Shown: one piece after another, positions 55,619 to 64,000 of the stretch
Numbering within the stretch: the first letter of the stretch is position 1
Layout: each line of letters starts with the position of its first letter
DNA from: Alopecurus myosuroides
Taxonomy: Eukaryota; Streptophyta; Magnoliopsida; Poales; Poaceae
Direction: 5' to 3'
Length of the DNA stretch: 64,000 nucleotides
Assembly (NCBI GenBank): GCA_028641055.1
Contig: CM054061.1
Span: 114,522,019 to 114,586,018, forward strand
Notes under the pieces: generated by a model
Databases searched by the model: none
What the model was told of the DNA's origin: nothing
What the model saw: only the letters and a program-made list of their open reading frames with translations
Position numbers and translations under genes: made by a program

Positions 55619-58544
55619 TCAATCTTTAGTAGCGTATGAAGATTTCCGGCCACACGTGCTCTTGTTGTGGCCTGAAGCCCCGCAACTGCTGCAGCGACAT
55701 GCGGTTTCACCACGAGGCTGGGGCACAGTGTTCATCGGACACTTGAAAGCAAAGTGCTATGTCGAAGAGCATGTGCGACACTTTGGAACAGGAGTAGCAG
55801 GAACGTTACGACGAGAACGCCTAGGCGGGGAGCTTCCAGCTGCAGGTTTCTTGGCCTTACGTTTATTCTTTCGGGCGCCTGGACTTTCAATAGGAGACTT
55901 GAAACGGCTAGCCTTCATTCGACCACGTGACCGAACACGGGGAGGAGCCAAAATGACTTCTGAACTTGTATCAGCACCGGGAGTGAGCTCAACAACAGAA
56001 GCAGCTTCAAGAGGACGAGGAGGGACCACGGTCATTGAAGACATGGCAACCTTTGCCCGGTTCACGTAGTCAACTGCTAGCTCGAAAGCTGGCCTTGACT
56101 TGGTTGCCATTGAAACCAGCTCCATAGCGGAAGCATAGATGAAACAGTGCATTGACGCTTGATCTGTAGAATCACCATGGGCCTGCAAATAAGTCTCCGA
56201 AGAGAGAGGGAAACCATCACGTGCATCATTTGTCCACCGCTTAACAACCAAGCCGGATGGCAAAGTTGTAGTACCAAGACCGACCAAGACCTGCAAAGTT
56301 GGAGAAGGAGCAGCGAAATGAGATTTCTTAAAATAAAAACGAACCCAAAACGAAGAAGAAAATGTGACTAGCAACATACACTAATAATGTGACGGCATGG
56401 CATGCCACAATGCTCAAACATTTTGCACTCGCAAAGATAGAGATCGCCACCGCAGCAACGTGTAACCTTGAGTGTCGTCAGACCTGAATCAGTGTAGCCA
56501 GGACGGCTAATAAAAACAGCGGTGAAAATGCCATTCTCCTCGTCATCACGACGACAGACAAAAGATCCTGCCCTAAAAAGCTCCTTGTCGAAACGAGCAA
56601 ACAATGCTCGTGTATAGACCTTGGCGGCGTGGTGCTCCAAGGGCACACCAATGTTTAAGTGCCTTCTAGTCTGTAAAAAAAGAGTAATTTTTCAGATGTA
56701 ATCAGCATGTAACATTCTTGTAGATTTCTTCAAGTTAATACAAAATTTAGGAAAATTGGAGAATTTTGCCTGTTTAGTTGCGTGCGACTCTCTTGCTTCG
56801 TCAGCAATTCGATCAGCTATCAACTTGTTGTACTGGGAAACAAAATGATGCATTGTCGAACCGGGGGCGATGTAAGTTTTCAGGAGGTGATTAGCACTCT
56901 CACTCCTCTGGGTGCTGGTCATACCAGCACAGAATGTTTCGGCGAAATATGGCTTCGCCCACATTTCTCTATTGTCATAAGCCCTCTGCAAAAACTCTTT
57001 ATCCTTTAAAGCATATGACTCAACCAGTTCTGCCCATCGAGACTCAAACTCACCAACACTGACAATCTCGTCAAGCAGCTGGTGAAGCTTGGCTTTGAAC
57101 AAATTGTCCTTGGTATAGACAGGGCCAAGAGACTCCTTCGCTTTCTTCAACACGTGCCATTTACACCAACGATGCCTAGAAAGGGGGTACTCCCGTTCTA
57201 AAGCAACTAGCATCTGATGACACTGGTCTGCAACAAAAGAAAAAAACTGCAAATTAAAGAATGCACATCTAGTTGAATAATGTGCAAACCAAAAGACTAC
57301 TTAGGGAGCTAACAAGGGAATCACCTCTAAGGACAGTGCAAGGATGCTTGCCGCCCATAGCTTCGGCGAACACACGAAAACACCAACAGAATGCTTCTAT
57401 TGTTTCTTCAGTCAAGAGAACAGCACCAAACATTGTGCTCTGGAAATGATTATTAACTCCAACAAACAACCCAAAGGGTAGGTTGTAGAGGTTTGTGCGG
57501 TAAGTAGTGTCAAATGTGACAACATCTCCAAAAGCTCTATAGTCTGCACGACTAGATCCATGACACCAAAACATGGATTTAATTCGGCCTATATCATCAA
57601 GGTCGATTTTAACTACGAGCCCAGGATCACTCTGTTTCATTTTTTCAATTATCTGCAAAGTCTTTGCCATGTCCTCTACTATAGACTCTTGAGATAGCCT
57701 ACCACAAAGAGCACGTATAGAGTGCCGGCTAAAAGGGACGTAGTCATTCTGCCCATGCATTGAACCAACGATAGAACATACACGAGATATTTGCACGTTG
57801 TTTAGCCTAAGGTGACGCACTAGTTCACGTGTCATCTGGTCTATACGGCTATGAGAATTCCACTGTCTCTTCTCACCGCAACTGAGGGAAAATGGATGGT
57901 TATGAACATCCAGGAATTTACGCACGTACCAAGACTGGTCTTCTCCACGTAGGAGTGTGATACGTGTCAGGCAACCAGATCGTGCTGTGCGAGAATCCGA
58001 CTTTCGGTCGTGACCCTAGAAATAAGAATAATATAGCGATTCAGAAGACCAAAAAAATAAAAAATGTTGATCCGCAAGATAATGCATTTTTTAGAATAGG
58101 GGAATCAGAGTGAGCTGGCAGTTTTTTTCTACCTGGCAGGCGCACACTATGTCCTGACGAGAACGCTTGCCAGCACTCGATGCACGACTGCGGCCATATC
58201 GGATGCCAAATCCCTGCTCCCAAGAATACATGTTGTAGAACTCATATGCCTCCTCAGCAGATTCAAACACGGTACCTTCCGCGGGCTCGAAAATACAACG
58301 GTCGCCTCTTTGGGATGAATCGCGGAGCGCACGCTCAACAGCTCCATAATTCCACGTGTTAGGGAGACGTGGGCCGAAGACACGCCTAGCAAAATAAGAA
58401 CATCACGTTGATTAGTCAGAAACAATAGTAGGTGGATTCGAGACAACATAAGCAGCTGATTCGAATACTAAAGTTACTTTCCAACCTATCAGGAATGCTC
58501 CTTGGATTGCCAACAGCAGGAGCCAAGCATTCAAGATTCTCCAT
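55619..58544 (-). pseudogene. FAR1/FRS-type transposase-derived gene, late in-frame stop
   Basis: FAR1-related proteins are transcription factors derived from Mutator-like transposases and act in the nucleus. Minus-strand exons: 58544-58486, 58385-58133, 58015-57325, 57227-56770, 56670-56380, 56290-55757, all in phase. The junction after exon 4 uses a GC donor (CAG|GCAAAA). Residues 60-147 form the FAR1 DNA-binding domain (FESAEEAYEFYNMYSWEQGF, SGC, VRKFLDVHNHPF). From about 268 comes the MULE core (DVVTFDTTYRTN, D273; D335 in RGDQC; then HRWCKWHVLKKA). The SWIM finger CECKMFEHCGMPCRH is near 566-580. The C-terminus is basic. The frame stops at TAG 55757-55759 inside a zinc knuckle (CRTCSST*HFAFKC). 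The same frame continues through CSSCGASGHNKSTC to TGA at 55619-55621. The product is 761 residues and would lack both knuckles. It could still be expressed. Confidence 0.8.
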
Positions 58545-59630
58545 ACTTCACTTGATCTTCAATGGTAGAGGTTTGGATAGGAGGTAGATATGGAGAAGAC
58601 AAGCAAGGCAGGTGAGTGATCAAAGATGCGCGAGGGGAGGGCTACTTAAAGGAGAGAAATAACAGTGAAAAGAGTTGGCGCGAACAGACATCGAAAAAAC
58701 GCGGGAAGTGTAAAGGCGCGAAGAATGGGTCGGTGAAGATGGCGGGAAAACAACGAGCATGTCCACGCAAGACTAGTGCTGAAACAATAAATATAGACCA
58801 CGTTGTCTAAGTATTGGTCGTAGCTTAGGCAGTAGACTTTTTCAGTTCAGAAGACAAGACACCTAGTCCAAAAGGAGTTCGCTTTTCAGATGCGTAGAAA
58901 GAAAGGACAGTTTTCCCGCCAGCACATGCACGGACCCAGCAAAGCTAAGCAAGCAAGATACGTAGCCTTTTCCACCTAGAGAGGTACTGCTAGGACATGA
59001 GTGCATTTCTTTTATTTTTTCCTTCGAGAGCTGAGACGGCAAGCGGGAAAATCAGGTACACGATGTAGTCAGTACAAGCCTACGTAGAAGAATAACGAAT
59101 CAAGCCTGTTTTCTCACATTCCGACGAAATCAACGTTGAAATAGGGGTGGCAACATAGTAAAAACGTGGTTCCTAGCAGGAAAAACGGCGGAAAAACATA
59201 GTCGATTCAATGATGATTCTGCTAAGGATAGCTTTCTGTGCCATTGTAGAAGCAGTAAAGGAATTAAACGACCAGGTGGAAATAGTTTTGTTTTCGTGAG
59301 GAAGGAGGAACAGGTTTTTGTTAGCTGTTTTTACATTAGTTAGGTACACCAAGTAATTTTATGGATCACAGCAAATCATGGAAGATGGAAATAACAAACA
59401 CAACATTTTTTATAACAACAACTGAAGATGGGAATAACTAATACACCAAATCACGAAATACAAAAGGGTTACATCACTAGTACAGGAATCCATGAAGTAC
59501 ATAAGGGTTACATCACGTAGCTAAGGGTTACATCACTAGCTAAGGATTAAGACAAACATAGAAAACGACAACTGATTCAAGCCCAGCGATTAGAGGGTTG
59601 AAAACACAAATCACATCAGTAACTGATAAC
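58545..59630. other. Intergenic upstream of the FAR1-like gene
   Basis: 5' flank of the FAR1-like gene and 3' flank of the next gene. Near 59470-59540 the phrase GGGTTACATCAC recurs three times in diverged ~35-45-bp steps. No gene was seen. The ORF 58616-58810 is Lys/Arg-rich and has no motif. Confidence 0.35.
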
Positions 59631-59847
59631 TCATTCACGCTCACGCTGGAAGATCTTGAAAGCGGCAGCATCTCCTCTAGCGTAGCGGTACTCGCGGTCC
59701 ACTGTGGAAACACGGTGGAAAGACAGCAGCACGCCAAAGGAAGCGTGCACTTGCGACTCTAGCATCAGAGCGTCATCGACGCTGCGGGTGGCCACATACA
59801 TAATCCCGTTTGGGGACTCTGAGATGTCGTAGTTCCGGTTACCAAGA

Positions 59848-59852
59848 AGGGT
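59848..59852. repeat. 5-bp target duplication AGGGT, left
   Basis: Matches 63835-63839. Confidence 0.85.
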
Positions 59853-59914
59853 TGTTGGGGGAAAGATAACCTGGTACCCCTAAGGACGAAGAAAGTATGA
59901 CCAGCCAGAAGCGA

Positions 59915-60090
59915 GACCTGGCCAGGAGGAAAAGCCTGGTCTAGGAAGACCCGGTCAGGAGGCAAAGCCTGGTCTGGAAGAAGACCCGGCCAGGAGGCAA
60001 AGCCTGGTCTGGAAGAAGACCCGACCAGGAGGCAACGCCTGGTCTGGGGGAGACCCGGCCAGGAGGCAAAGCCTGGTCTGGGGGAGACTC
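59915..60090 (+). repeat. LTR minisatellite 1 (about 36-bp unit)
   Basis: Five copies of a unit built from CCAGGAGGCAAAGCCTGGTC and a GAAGACCCGG-type linker. The right LTR has four copies (62835-62970). GCCTGG/CCAGG gives each unit self-complementarity. Confidence 0.85.
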
Positions 60091-60299
60091 AGCTTTGGAA
60101 GATGCTATAGAAGGAAGATTCTGGAAGACCCGGAAACCTTGTACAAGTTGGAGACTCAAGACTTGGAGGTCACGCAGGAGACCTAGATTAGGACTCTTAA
60201 TATGGTATGACCCAGTTTTTACCTTGTACGACCAGGAGACCAGCCACCCATATAAGCAGGCTCCTAGGTCATAGAGAGAGAGAGATTTCGAGTAGAAAC

Positions 60300-60595
60300 C
60301 CTAAATTCCAGGTCTCGGCGAGAGTCAGCACGAGCCAAATTCCAGGTCTCGGCGAGAGTCAGCACGAGCCAAATTCCAGGTCTCGGTGAGAGTCAGCCTG
60401 AGCCAAATTCCAGGTCTCGGCGAGAGTCGGCCTGAGCCAAATTCCAGGTCTCGGCGAGAGTCGGCCTGAGCCAAATTCCAGGTCTCGGCGAGAGTCAGCA
60501 CGAGCCAAATTCCAGGTCTCGGCGAGAGTCAGCACGAGCCAAATTCCAGGTCTCGGCGAGAGTCAGACCGAGCCAAATTCCAGGTCTCGGCGATA
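60300..60595 (+). repeat. LTR minisatellite 2 (34-bp unit, nine copies)
   Basis: Units begin AAATTCCAGGTCTCGGCGAG and end in CAGCACGAGCC-type variants. The same nine-copy array is at 63187-63482 in the right LTR. Confidence 0.85.
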
Positions 60596-60950
60596 TTTGT
60601 AACCCAAGATTTGGGGTCTCGGCGACATTGCAGTCCGGGCCTCTAGATCGATTGCTAATAAGATCCCAGCTGGAAGTAAGCTATTATCTCCAATGGAGAG
60701 GCCGAACCAGGATAATCCTTGTGTCCGAGATCCAAGAGTTCTAGCAATATAGTTTGATATCGAGCATCCAGTGTAACACGAGAATTGAGTTAATATATCG
60801 AGATCGGAGACTCGGCGACTTGATTGCCGGCTACCAGATCGAGTATCGTCATGTTTTCCTCTGAGCTAAACCCTCTCCCAAACACTTGTGTCGTCTTGCC
60901 CCAAGATCAGTTACCCCTGGTAACGTCTGCCATGATTATCCCACGACAGT

Positions 60951-60968
60951 TGGCGCCCACCGTGGGGC
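60951..60968 (+). other. Primer-binding site
   Basis: TGGCGCCCACCGTGGGGC, two bases past the LTR end. This is a different tRNA primer site from the one used by elements A-C. Confidence 0.75.
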
Positions 60969-61213
60969 ATGCGTCCAAAGGTGTTTACATCACGGGAGAA
61001 GCTCGGAAGAACATGGAGAATCTTGTCATCGGCGAGATCTACACCGACCGCGAAGGAGAGAAGATGGTGGATGATTTCGGCTGGGGGCCAGAGTCGGATC
61101 ACCTCGAATCCGGATCTATCGTCATAATCGGCCGAGTCAATGTCTTCGTCGGTATGGTACGTACATCCGGTTCAATCCCCGATGATTTTGAGTATGATTC
61201 TATATTAGCTTAG
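60965..61213 (+). other. Short open stretch in the non-autonomous element
   Basis: The frame through 60824-61213 stays open from the LTR into the internal region (ASKGVYITGEARKNMENLV, DDFGWGPESDHLE, IIGRVNVFVGM). It looks protein-like in base composition, but no gag motif is seen and the frame ends where the tandem array begins. It is possibly a remnant or a transduced host piece. Confidence 0.3.
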
Positions 61214-62160
61214 CCCAAGAGTGCTGTGCAACTTCGGTTAGCATGGCCCGGAGCGCTTCGCAAAAATTTATATCAGTTTAGCCCAAGAGTGCTGCGCAAC
61301 TTCGGTTAGCATGGCCCGGAGCGCTTCGCAAAAATTTATATCAGCTTAGCCCAAGAGTGCTGCGCAACTTCGGTTAGCATGGCCCAGAGCGCTTCACAAA
61401 AATTTATATCAGCTTAGCCCAAGAGTGCTGCGCAACTTCGGTTAGCATGGCCCGGAGCGCTTCGCAAAAATTTATATCAGCTTAGCCCAAGAGTGCTGCG
61501 CAACTTCGGTTAGCATGGCCCGGAGCGCTTCGCAAAAATTTATATCAGCTTAGCCCAAGAGTGCTGCGCAACTTCGGTTAGCATGGCCCGGAGCGCTTCG
61601 CAAAAATTTATATCAGCTTAGCCCAAGAGTGATGCGCAACTTCGGTTAGCATGGCCCGGAGCGCTTCGCAAAAATTTATATCAGCTTAGCCCAAGAGTGA
61701 TGCGCAACTTCGGTTAGCATGGCCCGGAGCGCTTCGCAAAAATTTATATCAGCTTAGCCCAAGAGTGCTGCGCAACTTCGGTTAGCATGGCCCGGAGCGC
61801 TTCGCAAAAATTTATATCAGCTTAGCCCAAGAGTGCTGCGCAACTTCGGTTAGTATGGCCCGGAGCGCTTCGCAAAAATTTATATTAGCTTAGCCCAAGA
61901 GTGCTGCGCAACTTCGGTTAGCACGGCCCGGAGCGCTTCGCAAAAATTTATATTAGCTTGACCCGAGAGTGCTTCGCAATATTGTAAAATATTCTATTAA
62001 TATTAGCTTAGCCCAAGAGTGCTGCGCAACTTCGGTTAGCATGGCCCGGAGCGCTTTGCAAAAATTTATATTAGCTTGGCCCGAGAGTGCTTCGCAATAT
62101 TGAGAAATATCCTATTAGTATAAGCTTAGTCAAAGAGTGCTTCACAACTTCGGTTAGTGT
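61205..62160 (+). repeat. 68-bp tandem array
   Basis: About eleven regular copies (starts near 61211, then every 68 bp to 61891) of a unit containing TAGCCCAAGAGTGCTGCGCA, ACTTCGGTTAGCATGGCCCG and GAGCGCTTCGCAAAAATTTA. Degenerate copies of changed length run to about 62160. Copies differ by a few substitutions. Confidence 0.9.
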
Positions 62161-62773
62161 TGCCCAAAGAGTTCTTCGCAACAGTATACGGATCAATGGG
62201 GTAATGTTGCACAATTAAGCCTTTACTTTATAAACATTGATCCGGGTCTTGGGGGCTCTTACTTGAATAGTTTGTAGCTGCAATCCTAAGACCTGGCTTT
62301 TATGCCGCCAGTATAATCCTTGCCTATCTTGCTTAAACTCGATGTGACTCGCACTTATATGGCCTCTTTGCTCTCCTGTAATCTCAATCAGTTATGATGC
62401 CCATGGGGACTTAACTGACCCTGTTTTACAGAGTGAGTACAACAGTGATAATCCATGCGAAAGCCGGCTTACAGTTAAAGGTTTGCAAAAGTGTCATCTA
62501 AACCATCGACATATTGAGAGGACCCACCTCGGTAACCTGGATGCATAAGAACCCAGGAAGAAACATGATTTATGGGATGTTATTGAGATAAACCTGGAGG
62601 CGTATGAACCCAGGAAGAATACCGGGTTTTATCCTTTTATATATTATTTGTCTTATTTGAGGAGTTTAACCTGGATGATCGAGCTTGCTGCTTCACCTGA
62701 AACATGACGCCTAAAATCAAGATCATGAAGGAGAACAAGACCAGCTTGAATCCAGCTTAAACTTGGGGGCTAC
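62161..62773. other. Remainder of internal region and polypurine tract
   Basis: Non-coding. ACTTGGGGGCTAC at 62761-62773 is the purine-rich primer site before the right LTR. An aligned pair of AACCTGGA.G.ATG.A.GAACCCAGGAAGAA repeats lies at about 62534-62620. Confidence 0.5.
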
Positions 62774-63834
62774 TGTTGGGGGAAAGATAACCTGGTACCC
62801 CTAAGGACGAAGAAAGTATGACCAGCCAGAAGCGAGACCTGGCCAGGAGGAAAAGCCTGGTCTAGGAAGACCCGGCCAGGAGGCAAAGCCTGGTCTAGAA
62901 GAAGACCCGGCCAGGAGGCAACGCCTGGTCTGGGGGAGACCCGGCCAGGAGGCAAAGCCTGGTCTGGGGGAGACTCAGCTTTGGAAGATGCTATAGAAGG
63001 AAGATTCTGGAAGACCCGGAAACCTTGTACAAGTTGGAGACTCAAGACTTGGAGGTCACGCAGGAGACCTAGATTAGGACTCTTAATATGGTATGACCCA
63101 GTTTTTACCTTGTACGACCAGGAGACCAGCCACCCATATAAGCAGGCTCCTAGGTCATAGAGAGAGAGAGATTTCGAGTAGAAACCCTAAATTCCAGGTC
63201 TCGGCGAGAGTCAGCACGAGCCAAATTCCAGGTCTCGGCGAGAGTCAGCACGAGCCAAATTCCAGGTCTCCGTGAGAGTCGGCATGAGCCAAATTCCAGG
63301 TCTCGGCGAGAGTCGGCCTGAGCCAAATTCCAGGTCTCGGCGAGAGTCGGCCTGAGCCAAATTCCAGGTCTCGGCGAGAGTCAGCACGAGCCAAATTCCA
63401 GGTCTCGGCGAGAGTCAGCACGAGCCAAATTCCAGGTCTCGGCGAGAGTCAGACCGAGCCAAATTCCAGGTCTCGGCGATATTTGTAACCCAAGATTTGG
63501 GGTCTCGGCGACATTGCAGTCCGGGCCTCTAGATCGATTGCTAATAAGATCCCAGCTGGAAGTAAGCTATTATCTCCAATGGAGAGGCCGAACCAGGATA
63601 ATCCTTGTGTCCGAGATCCAAGAGTTCTAGCAATATCGTTTGATATCGAGCATCCAGTGTAACACGAGAATTGAGTTAATATATCGAGATCGGAGACTCG
63701 GCGACTTGATTGCCGGCTACCAGATCGAGTATCATCATGTTTTCCTCTGAGCTAAACCCTCTCCCAAACACTTGTGTCGTCTTGCCCCAAGATCAGTTAC
63801 CCCTCGTAACGTCTGCCGTGATTATCCCACGACA
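62774..63834 (+). repeat. Right LTR of non-autonomous element, 1061 bp
   Basis: Shorter than the left LTR by 35 bp, the length of one missing minisatellite-1 unit. Otherwise nearly identical. Confidence 0.9.
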
Positions 63835-63839
63835 AGGGT
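63835..63839. repeat. 5-bp target duplication AGGGT, right
   Basis: Matches 59848-59852 and restores the reading frame of the host gene when one copy is removed. Confidence 0.85.
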
Positions 63840-64000
63840 CATCAAGGCAGTAGTTGCAACGAAGAGCTTGCTGCAGAACCGAGGCTCAGCCTGGAAGTAG
63901 ATCCTCAGGAGGTTCTCGGCAGGGATTGAGTCGACGATGTGGAAGAAAGTACGGAGAGCAGCAGCGGCATCAACCATGACGTCGTCGTCAGATGGAGGGT

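Larger units (their letters stand above)
59853..60948 (+). repeat. Left LTR of non-autonomous element, 1096 bp
   Basis: Contains two minisatellites (59915-60090 and 60300-60595). It ends CCCACGACA directly before the primer-binding site. Confidence 0.9.
59853..63834 (+). mobile_element. Non-autonomous LTR retrotransposon, 3982 bp
   Basis: LTR 59853-60948 and LTR 62774-63834, both TGTTGGGGG...CACGACA. The internal region 60949-62773 begins with the primer-binding sequence TGGCGCCCACCGTGGGGC and ends with the purine tract ACTTGGGGGCTAC. AGGGT flanks both sides. The internal region is only 1.8 kb, codes for no retroviral enzyme and is half filled with a 68-bp tandem array. It must rely on proteins of another element. 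LTRs are nearly identical apart from one minisatellite unit, so the insertion is recent. Confidence 0.9.
59631..64000 (-). pseudogene. Unrecognised gene, last exon split by an LTR element
   Basis: Coding sequence on the minus strand enters at the right edge (64000-63840: DAAAALRTFFHIVDSIPAE, FCSKLFVATTALM). It is interrupted by 59853-63834 and resumes at 59852 (GNRNYDISESPNG, VDDALMLESQVHASFGVLL, FKIFQRERE), stopping at 59631-59633. Removing the insertion and one AGGGT duplication joins ...TALMT and LLGNRN... in one frame with no loss, so the gene was intact at the time of insertion. I do not recognise the family. The visible part (about 125 residues) has helical, mixed composition with no signal or membrane segment. 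The 5' part lies outside the window. Confidence 0.75.

Noticed and set aside
59941..60159. Repetitive minus-strand ORF in the LTR (also 62770-63045)
   Set aside because: A translation of the 36-bp minisatellite, which is a multiple of three and so stays open.
60300..60595. Regular short repeats resembling a CRISPR array
   Set aside because: Units are contiguous 34-bp minisatellite copies in an LTR with no unique spacers, in a plant nuclear context.

Overview
The window looks like chromosomal DNA of a large-genome grass, most likely a Triticeae species (wheat, barley or Aegilops type). The evidence is deep nesting of LTR retrotransposons. Several carry the primer-binding motif TGGCRCCGTTGCCGGGGAG. 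There are also a Harbinger element, a Helitron, a Mutator-type MITE, and genes with short GT-AG introns. No rRNA, tRNA or CRISPR array was recognised.

Region by region. 1-2341: leader and 5' LTR of a minus-strand Gypsy-like element. 2342-3823: remnant sequence. 3824-5889: a PIF/Harbinger transposon with TTA target duplications and a once-frameshifted transposase. 5979-8287: an F-box pseudogene with an in-frame stop, a foreign insertion and a 181-bp MITE flanked by 9-bp duplications. 9908-23458: a minus-strand Helitron (A|TC...CTAG|T) carrying short gene-like fragments. It is interrupted by a Copia element in tandem form, LTR-internal-LTR-internal-LTR (10348-22327), with an ATCCA duplication on both outer sides and two identical 1481-residue polyprotein ORFs. 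23574-40228: a pile of related Gypsy-like elements. One LTR is split by a 4.3-kb unclassified element with a CCCAC duplication, and a LINE fragment follows.

40640-59631 is a gene island. Forward genes are a two-exon GRF zinc-finger protein, a second GRF-like protein and an intact 11-exon, 634-residue gene with a Ulp1-like C-terminus. Facing them on the minus strand are a FAR1/FRS-type gene (MULE transposase fold, SWIM finger, late in-frame stop), a second Ulp1-like gene with frame breaks, and an RPA32-like gene with a lesion in a G run. A small membrane protein lies between them. The convergent layout recalls MuDR-type elements, but I saw no terminal inverted repeats.

59631-64000 holds the 3' end of an unrecognised minus-strand gene. 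Its last exon is split by a 4-kb non-autonomous LTR element (59853-63834, AGGGT duplication), which carries a 68-bp tandem array and minisatellites in its LTRs. Removing the element and one duplication restores an open frame.

Exons and splice sites were inferred by eye from reading frames and GT-AG signals. Family names rest on motif recognition, not on database searches.
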